DNA of 64,000 bases from Bryobacter aggregatus MPL3. GTDB lineage: Bacteria > Acidobacteriota > Terriglobia > Bryobacterales > Bryobacteraceae. A program made the position numbers and the translations under genes. Below the pieces are notes generated by a model, which was not told the DNA's origin, did not search any database, and was given only the letters and a program-made list of their open reading frames with translations. This document shows, one piece after another, positions 14,270-24,572 of the stretch (position 1 is its first letter; every line of letters begins with the position of its first letter). Location: the NCBI RefSeq assembly GCF_000702445.1, contig NZ_JNIF01000003.1:2294001-2358000 (forward strand). Reading direction: 5' to 3'.

Positions 14270-16504
14270 TTATCGAGCGCTAAAGCGAAACAACTCATCA
14301 GCAGCCGCAAGAATTGTCAGCCGCAAGCGGGCAGGGTAGTGGGGTGGCAACGTAGCAAGAAAGCGCCGCACCACGGTAGCCGACTCGCGATCCCGATGCC
14401 CCCGCAGCGTTGTGCTGATCCACCGTTGCGGGAAGAAAATGTCCCCAGTCTTCTGGATCTCCTGCAGCACCACAAGACTGGGCAATAGGAAAGGCTCACT
14501 CGCCTTCGCCCGGCTTGGATGATGCAGGTAGCGAAGCGCATCGAGGACCCAGGACTCATGTGCCCGGTTCTTCCGATCGAGCAGGCTCCGGAAGAATTGA
14601 GCCCGCACTGCCGGGTCCGCATCAAGCGCCGGCAGTACAAAGGCAAACTCCGCCTTTCGATCGGGATTTTGGATCTTCGCCAACTGCTGCTGCCGCACAT
14701 CAATGCCGCGCAGCGCCAACTCAGACGCCAGGGCAATTGAGTCATTCTCTGCCAGCGGCAAGTCGGGAATCAGTAGTTCCTTCTTCCAAACCCGAGTCAG
14801 CCAATCCATTGCTTCCGGGCTGCTCGCCGTTCTGCTGTAAGCCTCAAAGTAAGCGGCCTTCAAGCTGCGGCTCGGCGCTGTTTCGATCCGTTCCCGCAGC
14901 AGCGTCTCGACACGCGGCTCCCGATTCCAGAGGCTCAGACGTGTCAAGTCCGTCAGTGTCCGTTGGATGTTCAACTCGTCACTCTCGCGTGGCAGCCAGG
15001 CCAATGCGAGCAACTGCAAGTCGCGCTCTGCGACCTTGCCATCGAGCATGTTCTCCCAAAGAGTCCCCCAGGCAATGGCCCGCGTCAGCGCGTCGGGGAT
15101 CTCGGGCAGATGCGCCAGCAGATAAGTCCGGCTGTGTGCATCGAGCGTATAGCTGCCATAGCCATCGGGCAGTACGAAGTGGCCATAGCTCTTTGTTTTG
15201 CCGGCTGGGGGCCGTCCCGCCGTATCGATCCAGATCTTGCTCCAGGTCTTCAGATCGGCCGGCGTTTGTTCATCGAGGATCGTGATCAACTGATCCCAGG
15301 TTACATTCGAAAAGGAGTAACGCTTCAGATACACACGCAGCGCATTGCGAAACTTCGTCTCGCCGAGCAAGGCTTCCAGTTGGCGCATCACGATCGGAGC
15401 CTTCTGATAGATGATCGGACCGTACATCGAACCGGCATCGTTCAGATTGGCCAGATGCTGCCGGATCGCATTCGCACCCGCTGTCCGATCGACATCGTAG
15501 GCCGTGCGATAGTGCGACAGGTAAAAGCGCAGCTCATGATTCAACTGTGGAAAGGAAGGGTTCACGATCTTTGCCGCCATGAAGTTGGCAAACACTTCCT
15601 TCAACCACACATCGTTAAACCACTTCATCGTGACCAGGTCGCCAAACCACATGTGCGCCGTTTCATGTGCAATCAGGCTGGCCCGACCCAATAACTGCTG
15701 CTGCGTTGCACTCTCGTCCAGAAAGAGCGACTCGGCCTTATAGTCAATCGCGCCGGGATGCTCCATGCCACCGAACTGGAAGGCGGGCAACGCCACAAAA
15801 TCAAACTTGCCAAACGCATAAGGGAGGCCGGTGTACTCTTCCATCGCACGGATCGCCCGTTCATGCAGCTCGAAGATCGCTTTCAGATTGCGATCCACCT
15901 TCTTGCGATCGGTCTCGCGATGGAAGAGCCGCAGACGGCCCGATTGCTCCACCTGGAACTTGCCGGCGGCAACAGAAAGGAGATAGGTGGGCAGAGGTTC
16001 GGTTGCCACGCCGGGGGCCGCGTTGCTGATGGCCTGCCAGCCCGCAGGCACCTGCATCGTCACAGAGAAGCGGGTCTTCAAATCGGGCTGATCAAAGCAG
16101 GGAATCGCAAAGTGAGCCCGGGCGGGTACAAACAATGAATAGAAGTAGTCTGGATTGCGATTGAGCGGCGCATCCCCGGCGCGAAAACGGATCTCAATCG
16201 GCTCGGCGCCCTTGCGCAACACCAGATGGCCGTTCACCCATCGATAAGGAACGCTGACGCTCAGAATGTGGTCGGCTCCGGGCGCGAAGTCGAGCACCAC
16301 GGGCTGCTCGGGTTGCTGCAGGGAAAAGCGAATCTTTGCGGTGCCCACAATCGGCTGCTCGCGCTGGGCGGGAACTTGGAGGTGTAACTCGTAATGAATG
16401 TCACGAATGCGCCGTGCTCTCTCGGCGGCCAGTGCCTCGCTGATCCCAGGCTGTGGATCGGGCGCTGCCGCCAGAAACAGAAGAGCGAGCGTGACGTCGA
16501 TCAT
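14270..16504 (-). CDS. M1-family aminopeptidase
   Basis: 744 residues with an N-terminal signal-like stretch (VTLALLFLAAAPDPQPG). The exopeptidase motif appears as GGMEHP (245-250; the family usually has GAMEN, so His replaces Asn). The gluzincin zinc site is HETAH (280-284) with the third ligand Glu303 in WLKEVFANF. A helical C-terminal ERAP1-like region completes the fold. It removes N-terminal residues from peptides, probably outside the cytoplasm. Only 4 bp separate its start from the TetR stop, so it is the last gene of the RND operon. Together with the convergent M20 peptidase it may serve peptide scavenging. Confidence 0.9.
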   Translation of the reverse strand: MIDVTLALLFLAAAPDPQPGISEALAAERARRIRDIHYELHLQVPAQREQPIVGTAKIRFSLQQPEQPVVLDFAPGADHILSVSVPYRWVNGHLVLRKGAEPIEIRFRAGDAPLNRNPDYFYSLFVPARAHFAIPCFDQPDLKTRFSVTMQVPAGWQAISNAAPGVATEPLPTYLLSVAAGKFQVEQSGRLRLFHRETDRKKVDRNLKAIFELHERAIRAMEEYTGLPYAFGKFDFVALPAFQFGGMEHPGAIDYKAESLFLDESATQQQLLGRASLIAHETAHMWFGDLVTMKWFNDVWLKEVFANFMAAKIVNPSFPQLNHELRFYLSHYRTAYDVDRTAGANAIRQHLANLNDAGSMYGPIIYQKAPIVMRQLEALLGETKFRNALRVYLKRYSFSNVTWDQLITILDEQTPADLKTWSKIWIDTAGRPPAGKTKSYGHFVLPDGYGSYTLDAHSRTYLLAHLPEIPDALTRAIAWGTLWENMLDGKVAERDLQLLALAWLPRESDELNIQRTLTDLTRLSLWNREPRVETLLRERIETAPSRSLKAAYFEAYSRTASSPEAMDWLTRVWKKELLIPDLPLAENDSIALASELALRGIDVRQQQLAKIQNPDRKAEFAFVLPALDADPAVRAQFFRSLLDRKNRAHESWVLDALRYLHHPSRAKASEPFLLPSLVVLQEIQKTGDIFFPQRWISTTLRGHRDRESATVVRRFLATLPPHYPARLRLTILAAADELFRFSAR

Positions 16505-16508
16505 TCCC

Positions 16509-17105
16509 CTAGGATGCCAATGAATTCATCACGAATCGGATATGCGCTTCAAGAAAGCTCTCATTGAGCGGCTGGCGTCGCAAGAGATAACGATAGATCA
16601 CAGAGCCGTAGATCTCATCGACCAGGGTCTCCATGTCGAGACGGCATTCCTTTTGTTTGCGCTGGCATTCCCGCACGATCATGTCGCGCAGCACCTCGCG
16701 GCGGCTCTCGATAAAGGCGAGAAAGGCGGCGCTGCTTTCGTCATCAAGTTGCGATTCCGACACGAGTCCCCGCAGCACTTTGCCATCGATGCTTGTTTCT
16801 AACCGTTCGGCCAATAGATAAAGGAGGGCCCGCAGATTCGCTTCAAATGAGCCCTGGTCTTCGGGTAGCGGCATCATCTTCGAAGCATTTTCGACAAAAG
16901 CCTCGCTCACGATAGCGGCCTTTGTCTTCCAGCGCCGGTAGATGGTTGGCTTGCCCACTCCGGCCTTCTGCGCAATCGCCTCAATGGTGAGGTTGTTGTA
17001 GCAGGTGGTCTCCAGTAACTCGAGTGTCGCGTCGAGGATCGCTGTATTGGCCGCTTCCGAGCGGGGTCTGCCGCGGTGCTGCGTAAGGGGAAGGGCCGTA
17101 TCCAT
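16509..17105 (-). CDS. TetR/AcrR-family transcriptional regulator
   Basis: 198 residues. The N-terminal TetR helix-turn-helix (about 20-70) includes LTIEAIAQKAGVGKPTIYRR. The C-terminal ligand-binding domain is alpha-helical and resembles the AcrR/AefR type. It follows the TolC-like gene by 15 bp in the efflux operon and probably represses that operon, being released by a pump substrate. Direct repeats with ACGAT cores lie just upstream of the pump gene start and are a possible operator. The ligand cannot be deduced. Confidence 0.9.
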   Translation of the reverse strand: MDTALPLTQHRGRPRSEAANTAILDATLELLETTCYNNLTIEAIAQKAGVGKPTIYRRWKTKAAIVSEAFVENASKMMPLPEDQGSFEANLRALLYLLAERLETSIDGKVLRGLVSESQLDDESSAAFLAFIESRREVLRDMIVRECQRKQKECRLDMETLVDEIYGSVIYRYLLRRQPLNESFLEAHIRFVMNSLAS

Positions 17106-17120
17106 CGTGGTGTCTCTACT

Positions 17121-18848
17121 CTATCGAATAGACGCGATATTGACATTATGGTTGCGTAGTACCTGTCCGGTGGCGCGGTCGAAGGACAGCTTGGCTTTCA
17201 TGTAGCCATTCAAAGCGGTCACCGACGCGCTGCGGGCTTGGGCTAGGTCGCGCTGGAGCTGAATCACCGAAGCCTGAGTGGTGGCGCCGGCTTCGAGCTT
17301 CTCGAATTCGGCGTCCACCGCCTGCTTCTCAAACTGCTCTTCTGCTTGCGCCGATTCGTAGCTGGCCCGCGCCTGCTCCAACGCAATCTGCGCGTTCGCT
17401 ATCTCGAGCCGCACTTGCTTCTCGAGCTGGCGCAAGCGGATTTCCGATTGCCGCACCGTAAACTGATCGCGCTCGACATCGGCCTTTGCCGCGCGATTGC
17501 GAATCGGTACCGATACGTTCACCGCCACTCCGTAATCCGGATAGTTGCGGCGGAATACCTGGCCCAAGGCCGATCCGAGCCCGTCGAGGAAAATCGGATT
17601 CACCATGCGCGGCGTGCCGTTTGGCGTCAACTCGCCGCCGTTGCCGTTCAGGTCGCCACCCAGACCGTTGTTTGCGACGCGGGCCACCAGATCGACAGAA
17701 GGCAACAGCGCGTTCTTGCTGCCCTTCAAGCTGATGCCGGCGTTCTCAATCTGCAGACGGGCCTGGCGCAGGTCGGGACGCTCCTCAATTGCTGTATCGG
17801 AGTAGTCCTTCAGATCAGGAGTCTCCACCTTGGCATGGTCGGTTGTGATCACCTCGGTGGCGCGCTGCTTGTCGTGGGTCAGATAGTCGAGCAGCACTAG
17901 CTCCTGCTGGCGCACCAGCGAGCGGGCGACATTCAAATCGCGCTCGCGGCGGCTGAGTTCGGCTCGGGCCCGGGTGACGTCAATGGAGGCGCTCTTGCCC
18001 ACCTCGAGCGATGCTTGCGTGTCCTCAAGCAGGCGCTGCGAAGACTTCAAGGCTTCCTCGCGAACCTGGATGTCCTGGCGCAGGCTTTCGAGATCCCAGT
18101 ACAGGCGAACCACCGCCGAAATGGTGACGATCACTTGTTGCTCAAACACATGATCGGCGACGGCCTCGTTGTTCTTCGCAATCCGGATGTAGCGGTTATT
18201 CACCGTCCGTCCAAAGCCGCGCAGCAAGGGCTGGGTCAGACTCAGGGCTAGAGTCGAGCTGAGATAGGGGTTGTAGCTCTGCCAGGGGTTGTTGTTCGAC
18301 AGCCGTCCCAGATCGAAGCTTGCGGCCAGCCTCGCACCGGTCGAGAAGCCTTGGGCAATGTTGGTCGAGAAGTTTGCGCTATTCGAGTTGGTCGCATCGG
18401 CGCCGGCAAAGAAGGGCGAGGCCTGCGGCACGCTCCGGTGATCGACGCCGATCGAGCTGTTCCAGTCGATGTCGCGATTCACTGGAGCGACGCCGGTAGC
18501 CAGCGGCACTGAACCTAGGATCGAAAGGTCGGTCAAAGTGCCAGGGCCGGTGAGCCGGTCGAGGGCGGGCACGTCGCTGCCACCCGCGCGCCCGGCCTGC
18601 CCTGGAATTGGGCTACCCAAGCCATTGGGGCCTTCCCGCACGGCGAGGCTCACGCCGCGGAGCGTGGCCCCGGCGCGGGCTCGCAGGGTATCGGTTTTTG
18701 CGATCCGCAGATTCTCCCGTTGGAGGTCGATATCGAGGTTATTCTTGAGCGCCATCTCGATGGCATCACTGAGGCTCAAGTACAATTTGGCTTCTTGGGC
18801 AGGGAGCTGCATCAGGGCCAGAAAGCCCAGCACGAAGACGCGTTTCAT
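17121..18848 (-). CDS. TolC-like outer membrane efflux protein
   Basis: 575 residues. A signal peptide (FVLGFLALMQLPAQ) is followed by two OEP repeats. Each has long coiled-coil-forming helices (for example the heptad-like ESAQAEEQFEKQAVDAEFEK and RARAELSRRERDLNVARSLV) and beta strands that would build the trimeric outer-membrane barrel and periplasmic tunnel. There is a Gly/Asn-rich insertion (LGGDLNGNGGELTPNGTP) in the second half. It is the exit duct of the tripartite pump encoded upstream, with 12 bp between the adaptor stop and its start. Confidence 0.9.
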   Translation of the reverse strand: MKRVFVLGFLALMQLPAQEAKLYLSLSDAIEMALKNNLDIDLQRENLRIAKTDTLRARAGATLRGVSLAVREGPNGLGSPIPGQAGRAGGSDVPALDRLTGPGTLTDLSILGSVPLATGVAPVNRDIDWNSSIGVDHRSVPQASPFFAGADATNSNSANFSTNIAQGFSTGARLAASFDLGRLSNNNPWQSYNPYLSSTLALSLTQPLLRGFGRTVNNRYIRIAKNNEAVADHVFEQQVIVTISAVVRLYWDLESLRQDIQVREEALKSSQRLLEDTQASLEVGKSASIDVTRARAELSRRERDLNVARSLVRQQELVLLDYLTHDKQRATEVITTDHAKVETPDLKDYSDTAIEERPDLRQARLQIENAGISLKGSKNALLPSVDLVARVANNGLGGDLNGNGGELTPNGTPRMVNPIFLDGLGSALGQVFRRNYPDYGVAVNVSVPIRNRAAKADVERDQFTVRQSEIRLRQLEKQVRLEIANAQIALEQARASYESAQAEEQFEKQAVDAEFEKLEAGATTQASVIQLQRDLAQARSASVTALNGYMKAKLSFDRATGQVLRNHNVNIASIR

Positions 18849-18860
18849 GAGAGGAATCCT

Positions 18861-20096
18861 TTACTTCTGAACCGAAACTGTCTGCGCTTCTTGCAGACCG
18901 TCGGAGGGGTTGCGGACTACGGTTTCGCCAGCGGAAAGGCCCCGGGCGATTTCCAATTTGGTGCCAAGGTCACGGCCCAGCTTGACGCTCCGGTAACGCA
19001 CCTTGTTGTTGGCATCGACGGTGACCACGCGATTGCCCGAAGCGTTTGACATCAGCGCATCAGGCGGCACCAATACTACGGGTTCTTGCCGCTTGGCATT
19101 GAGTTCGACTTCGGCATACATGCCGGGCATCAGCTTTCCAGCCTGGTTGTCGAGCTGCACTTCTACCTGCATGGTGCGGCTGGCTGCGGTTAAGGCCTGC
19201 GCGGTGCGAACGATCCGGCCGGTGAACTGTTGGCCCGGCAACTCGCGCATCACCACCTTTGCGCTTGCGCCCTCTTGGACAGAGCTTGCATAGACCTGCG
19301 GCACACTCACCTTCACGCGCAGGATGTTGTTCTGGGCGACGGTAAAGAGCGGTACCGAACCGCCAGCCGTCACCAGGTCGCCGCGTTCGACATGGCGTTC
19401 GGTCACAACGCCATCAAAGGGGGCAACGATGGTTTGGAAGCTGACCATCTGCTCGAGACGGCGCACATTGGCCTCATGGGCTGTGATGTTCGCTGCCTGC
19501 GCCTGTACTGCTGCATTTGCGGTGGTGATGCCGGCCGAGGACGCGGCGACTTCGGCATTGCGGGCGTTCAATTGCGAGAAGCGCTCATCGCCTTCCTGCT
19601 TCGGCAGCACGCCCCGGCTCACCAGCCGGTCCCAGCGCTCGTAGGTGGTTTGGGCGATGGCCTGGTTGGCCTTCGATTGGTCGAGCAAGGCATGCGACTG
19701 GCTGACCAGGGCCTGCGATTGCGCATAGCTGGCTTTGGCCTGTGCGAGCGCGGCGCGGGCTTGTGCCAACTGCTGCTGGATTTCAGGCGAGTCCACAAAG
19801 GCGAGGGTTTGGCCGGCGCGCACCCGGTCGCCGATATCCACCAGCCGGCGCGCTACATAGCCGGTGGAGCGGGAATTGATTTGCGCGACATAGTTTGGCT
19901 CCGTCGCACCCGGAAGCCGGATGTTGCCATCCTCAGCCGCTGATTCCACCTTGGTCACCGCGACAACTGGCAGTGTCGCTTCTGAGGCGAAGACAACAGA
20001 TTTGCTCCGGTTCTGGCGCTCGATGCGCGGGACAATGCCAACGGCGAGCAGCCCGAGGACAAGGAGAGAGAAAGCGAGAATTGCGTTTTTGTTCAT
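18861..20096 (-). CDS. RND efflux periplasmic adaptor (membrane fusion protein)
   Basis: 411 residues. An N-terminal membrane anchor (ILAFSLLVLGLLAVGIVPRI) has no lipobox Cys. A barrel-sandwich (lipoyl-like) domain begins at TEPNYVAQINSRSTGYVARR and DRVRAGQTLAFVDSPE. A helical hairpin of about 100 residues rich in Ala and Gln follows, then the second lipoyl half (APFDGVVTERHVERGDLV), a beta-barrel domain and a membrane-proximal domain (VVLVPPDALM). It bridges the RND pump and the TolC-like channel. Start 31 bp after the pump stop. Confidence 0.92.
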   Translation of the reverse strand: MNKNAILAFSLLVLGLLAVGIVPRIERQNRSKSVVFASEATLPVVAVTKVESAAEDGNIRLPGATEPNYVAQINSRSTGYVARRLVDIGDRVRAGQTLAFVDSPEIQQQLAQARAALAQAKASYAQSQALVSQSHALLDQSKANQAIAQTTYERWDRLVSRGVLPKQEGDERFSQLNARNAEVAASSAGITTANAAVQAQAANITAHEANVRRLEQMVSFQTIVAPFDGVVTERHVERGDLVTAGGSVPLFTVAQNNILRVKVSVPQVYASSVQEGASAKVVMRELPGQQFTGRIVRTAQALTAASRTMQVEVQLDNQAGKLMPGMYAEVELNAKRQEPVVLVPPDALMSNASGNRVVTVDANNKVRYRSVKLGRDLGTKLEIARGLSAGETVVRNPSDGLQEAQTVSVQK

Positions 20097-20127
20097 GAGA
20101 GATTTCTGTCCTGTGGGTTTGATTACG

Positions 20128-23100
20128 TTACGCTGCGATACGATTCTTCCGGATCATCGTAAAGATGAGCGGTACAAAGAGCAGGGTCGACACGGTTGCC
20201 AGTGTCAGCCCGCCGATGACGGCCCGGGCGAGAGGGGCATTCTGTTCGCCGCCTTCCCCGAGTCCGAAGGCCATCGGTAACATGCCAATCACCATGGCCG
20301 CAGCGGTCATGAGGATGGGGCGCAAACGAGTGGAGCCCGCTTCAAGCGCCGCAGAGAAGGCATCGAGACCTTCCTCGACGCGCTCCTGGGCAAAGGTCAC
20401 CAGGAGGATCGAGTTCGCCGTCGCGACGCCGATGCTCATAATGGCTCCCATCAAACTTGGGACATTGAAGGTGCTCTGGGTGAGGAACAGTGCCCAGACA
20501 ATGCCGGTGAGCGCGCCAGGCAGCGCCGTGATGATGACGAAGGGTGTCGACCAGCTCTGGAAGTTGACCACCATCAGCAGGTAAACCAGCAAGGCGCTTG
20601 CCGCGAGCCCCATACTGAGGCGGGAGAAGGCCGAGTTCATCGATTCCACCTGGCCGCGCACGGTGATGGTATTGCCAGCCGCAAGCTTCGGACGGAACTC
20701 CGCGGCAATCTGATCGACCGCCGTGGCCACGCTGCCCAGGTCTGTATCCTGAACGCTTGCATAGACGTCGAAGGTGGGCTGCACGTTCGTGTGCGTCGCA
20801 TTGACGACGGTCTTCTCACGCCGGATGTGCGCAATGTTGCTCAGCAGTTGGACGCTGTCGGCGTTGCGGGCTTGTACCGGTGTGTTTTCGATGTCATTCA
20901 AGGACGACACCAGGGTTTGCGGGGTCTGCACCGCCACCATGTAGGTCATGCCCATCCGTGGGTCCAGCCAGAAGTTCGGTTGCACCTGGGCGGAAGAAGC
21001 AAGGCTGACAAAGACGTTGTTGGCGACGTCCTGCTGGGTCAGGCCAAACTCGGCGGCGCGCTCGCGGTCTACTTCCACCTTGAGCGCGGGGGCGTCCACC
21101 ACCTGATGCAGATGGACATCCACCAGGCCTGGAATCTTGCGCATTCGTTCCTCGATCTGCTTTGCGATCTCCAGGTTTGCCGGGCCGCCATAGCCCGCCA
21201 CCTGGACATTGACCGGGGCAGGGAGGCCGAAGTTCAGAATCTGGCTGACCATGTCGGCGGGCTGGAAGTAGAAGGTGGTGCCGGGGAAATGTTTGGGCAA
21301 CTCCTCGCGCAACCGGCGCACGTAGTCCGCTGTCGGCGCGTGGCCGTGCTTGAGGCTGATCGAGATCTCGCCGTCAAAGGTACCGATGGTGGCGCCATCG
21401 CCAAAGGCAAGATTGAAGGGCTGTGAAGAGCGGCCAATGTTGTCGAGCACCAGCTCAATTTCCTCCGCCGGCACCACGCGGCGGATCGCCTGATTGACCG
21501 TCGTGAATAGCCGTTTGGTCTCCTCCAGCCGCGTCCCTGGGGTCGCCCGGACATGTAAGCGAATCTGGCCCGCATCGACAGTGGGGAAAAAGTCCTTGCC
21601 GACAAAGGGGGCGAGAACGAAGCCAGTTGCCATCACCAGCCCGGCGCTAAACAGGGCCGGATTACGATGGGCCAGCGTCGCCCGCAGTGTGGCTTCATAG
21701 ACCTGAGCGAAGCTGGTGAAGACCCGGTTGAAGCGCAGGTGCGCTGCCTCCACGACGCGCGTGAGGCGGCTCTTCGGCCGGAGCCCATGATTCTCTTCCT
21801 CCTCGGAGGGCAGCAGGAAGTAGACCAAGGTGGGCACCAGCGTGCGGCTCAGCAGGTAGCTGGCGGCCATGGCAAACACGACCGCCAAGGCCATCGGCGT
21901 AAACAGGAACTTTGCCGGGCCCGTCAGGAAGACCACGCTGACAAAGACGATACAGATGACCAGCGTCGAGACAAAAGTGGGGCCGGCGATCTGCGACGCC
22001 GCCGTCAGGATGCCGTCGCGCAGATTCGTGCCGCCCTTCGACATGATGCGGTGGATGTTCTCGATCTCTACTGTCGCGTCATCGACCAGGATGCCGATTG
22101 CCAGGGCCAGGCCGCCCAGCGTCATCACGTTCAAGGTGTGGCCCATCGCCGATAGCGCCAGAATGGAAGTGAGAATCGACAGCGGAATCGACACCGCGAT
22201 GATCAGCGTGCTGCGCCAGGAGCCGAGAAACAGCAGGATCATCGCGGCGGTGAGCAGCGCGGCAATGATCCCCTCATGCACCACGCCATCGATGGCCCCG
22301 CGCACGAAGACCGACTGGTCGAATAGCTCCTGGATGTCGAGCCCGGGCGGCGCGGAGGCCCGGGTGACCGGAAGGATCTCGTTCTTGACCTGGTCGATGA
22401 TGTCCAGCGTGGAGGCGCCGCCGGTTTTGATGATCGAAAGCAACACCGCCGGTTCGCCGTCCTTGCGGACGGCGTTGATCTGAACGGCAGCTCCATCGCG
22501 CACATTGCCAATGTCGCGGACGTAGGTGGTGACGCCGTTGGCGTTCTTGACCGGGAGGTCATTCAGCGCGGCAATGGTATCGGTATTCGAATTGAGGGAG
22601 ACCTGGTAGTCGATTGGTCCGACCTTCGCATTGCCCGAAGGCAACATCAGATTCTGGGCCTGCACGGCATTGGAAACATCGATCGGGCTCAAGCCGCGCG
22701 CGGTGATCGCTTGCGGATCAAGATCGACCATCACCTGGCGATCGACGCCACCATAGGGGGCAGGCAAGAGCGCGCCTCGAACAACGGAAAGCTGCTGCCG
22801 CACCCGGTAAATGCCATAGTCATAGAGCGCCGACTCAGGCAACGTCTTTGAGCTCAGACTCAACTGGATCACCGGCACGCTTGAGGCGCTGAAGCGCAGG
22901 ATCCAAGGTGGATTGATCCCTGGTGGCATGCGGAAGCGGATCGAGTTGACGGCGCTGTTCACCTGCGCCATCGCTGAATCGATCCGGACATTCTCGTGGA
23001 AGTAGATCTTGATGACACTGACGCCACTGAGGGTCTGGCTCTCGATGCTCTTGACGTCGTTGACGAGCGCCAGCACAAACTCGCTGAAGGTGGTGACGCG

Positions 23101-23283
23101 CTTCTCCATCTCGGGAGTGGGCAGGCCCTGGTAGTTCCAGATCACCGTGATTTGCGGGACGTTGATTTCGGGGAAGATGTCGGTGGGAGTTTTGACGAGA
23201 GCGAAGGAGCCCAGCAGGAGAATGAGAACAGCGAGTACGGCAATGGTGTAGGGCCGATTGAGGGAGAGGCGAACAATCCACAT
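20128..23283 (-). CDS. RND-family efflux pump inner membrane permease
   Basis: 1051 residues with the AcrB/MdtB layout. TM1 (TIAVLAVLILLLGSFALV) is followed by a large periplasmic porter domain and TM2-TM6. TM4 carries the proton-relay motif GILVDDATVEIEN, then a second porter domain and TM7-TM12 (for example LVYLLMVVNF, PILMTAAAMVIGMLPMAFGL). Proton motive force drives drug or solute export. The paired Asp residues of TM4 place it in the HAE/HME-like group rather than the SecDF type. It is first in the operon. The permease and the rpsL operon are divergent across a 404-bp region. Confidence 0.93.
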   Translation of the reverse strand: MWIVRLSLNRPYTIAVLAVLILLLGSFALVKTPTDIFPEINVPQITVIWNYQGLPTPEMEKRVTTFSEFVLALVNDVKSIESQTLSGVSVIKIYFHENVRIDSAMAQVNSAVNSIRFRMPPGINPPWILRFSASSVPVIQLSLSSKTLPESALYDYGIYRVRQQLSVVRGALLPAPYGGVDRQVMVDLDPQAITARGLSPIDVSNAVQAQNLMLPSGNAKVGPIDYQVSLNSNTDTIAALNDLPVKNANGVTTYVRDIGNVRDGAAVQINAVRKDGEPAVLLSIIKTGGASTLDIIDQVKNEILPVTRASAPPGLDIQELFDQSVFVRGAIDGVVHEGIIAALLTAAMILLFLGSWRSTLIIAVSIPLSILTSILALSAMGHTLNVMTLGGLALAIGILVDDATVEIENIHRIMSKGGTNLRDGILTAASQIAGPTFVSTLVICIVFVSVVFLTGPAKFLFTPMALAVVFAMAASYLLSRTLVPTLVYFLLPSEEEENHGLRPKSRLTRVVEAAHLRFNRVFTSFAQVYEATLRATLAHRNPALFSAGLVMATGFVLAPFVGKDFFPTVDAGQIRLHVRATPGTRLEETKRLFTTVNQAIRRVVPAEEIELVLDNIGRSSQPFNLAFGDGATIGTFDGEISISLKHGHAPTADYVRRLREELPKHFPGTTFYFQPADMVSQILNFGLPAPVNVQVAGYGGPANLEIAKQIEERMRKIPGLVDVHLHQVVDAPALKVEVDRERAAEFGLTQQDVANNVFVSLASSAQVQPNFWLDPRMGMTYMVAVQTPQTLVSSLNDIENTPVQARNADSVQLLSNIAHIRREKTVVNATHTNVQPTFDVYASVQDTDLGSVATAVDQIAAEFRPKLAAGNTITVRGQVESMNSAFSRLSMGLAASALLVYLLMVVNFQSWSTPFVIITALPGALTGIVWALFLTQSTFNVPSLMGAIMSIGVATANSILLVTFAQERVEEGLDAFSAALEAGSTRLRPILMTAAAMVIGMLPMAFGLGEGGEQNAPLARAVIGGLTLATVSTLLFVPLIFTMIRKNRIAA

Positions 23284-23295
23284 GTCGGTTTAGAT

Positions 23296-23321
23296 ACGAT
23301 ACGGAACGAAACGATCCGAAA
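23296..23321. promoter_or_regulatory. Direct repeat possibly bound by the TetR-type regulator
   Basis: ACGATACGGAA (23296-23306) and ACGATCCGAAA (23311-23321) are spaced 15 bp apart, 13 bp before the pump start codon on the minus strand. The position is right for repression of the efflux operon. The repeat is direct rather than palindromic, so assignment to the TetR protein is weak. Confidence 0.3.
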
Positions 23322-23352
23322 AAGTTTCCTGTGGATTGGCTGAGGATTGGAT

Positions 23353-23382
23353 TTGACAAAGAGAATTCGTACGCGATATCCT
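23353..23382 (+). promoter_or_regulatory. Sigma70-like promoter of the str-S10-spc-alpha cluster
   Basis: TTGACA (23353-23358), an 18-bp spacer and TATCCT (23377-23382). The -35 box is a perfect consensus. The predicted transcript has a leader of about 300 nt before rpsL, long enough for regulatory structure. Confidence 0.6.
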
Positions 23383-23687
23383 ATGTAAGTTTGGCGAGTA
23401 GTGCTTCTGCTCTTTGAGCTACCCGTTCCCAGCCGACTCCTCGGAGAAAGCATATGGGACGACCGGCCAGAGCCGGCCCCGCTACTAGGACGTACGCACC
23501 GCAAGGTGTTGCGACGCAACCTGGCAAGGGCTAGTCAAGAACCTTCAATCCGCAAGTCGTTGATTGGATAGCAGTTTTGTTCGATCAATTGCATTTGCAA
23601 CGCCCATTGAGTATTAACCAGTTTTAGATTTACTCGCGTTTGTGCGCTTTAGCGTGTGAACGTGAAACCGTTGAGAGGGTAACTTTC

Positions 23688-24062
23688 GTGCCAACGTTTA
23701 ACCAACTCGTGCGCAAGGGCCGCACGCCTATCAATTACAAGACCGCTAGCCCGGCCTTGCAGGCCTGCCCGCAGCGCCGTGGTGTCTGTACTCGTGTTTA
23801 CACGACGACGCCGAAGAAACCGAATTCCGCTCTCCGGAAGGTCGCCCGCGTCCGTTTGACTAACGGAATCGAAGTGACGACCTACATTCCTGGCGAAGGT
23901 CACAACCTGCAAGAGCACTCGATTGTGCTGATCCGCGGTGGTCGCGTGAAGGATCTTCCGGGTGTTCGCTATCACGTAGTTCGTGGCACGCTCGATACCG
24001 GTGGTGTGCAGAACCGCAAGCAGAGCCGCTCCAAGTACGGGGCCAAGCGGCCGAAGTCGTAA
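23688..24062 (+). CDS. rpsL: 30S ribosomal protein S12
   Basis: 124 residues, the standard length, from a GTG start preceded by GAGAGGG. An in-frame GTG 48 nt upstream would add residues absent from S12. The decoding-site motif [12 protein letters not shown] and the loop GHNLQEHS...GGRVKDLPG are intact. Lys at the positions classically changed in streptomycin-resistant mutants (Lys43 and Lys88 region) is retained. First gene of the str cluster; rpsG follows 19 bp later. Confidence 0.98.
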   Translation: MPTFNQLVRKGRTPINYKTASPALQACPQRRGVCTRVYTTTPKKPNSALRKVARVRLTNGIEVTTYIPGEGHNLQEHSIVLIRGGRVKDLPGVRYHVVRGTLDTGGVQNRKQSRSKYGAKRPKS

Positions 24063-24072
24063 GGACATTTGA

Positions 24073-24552
<480 letters not shown>

Positions 24553-24572
24553 GGGAGCTTTTGAAGTAATTT

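Larger units (their letters stand above)
23284..23687. other. Intergenic region between the RND operon and the str operon
   Basis: This holds the control regions of both divergent operons and no gene. Near the pump gene are two direct repeats with an ACGAT core. A plus-strand sigma70-like promoter is at 23353-23382. About 300 bp of leader follow before rpsL, with a small hairpin GTTGC-GAC-GCAAC (near 23508-23520). No tRNA was recognised in it. Confidence 0.6.

Noticed and set aside
23400-23560. Possible tRNA in the rpsL leader
   Set aside because: No cloverleaf with matching acceptor and T arms could be drawn by eye.
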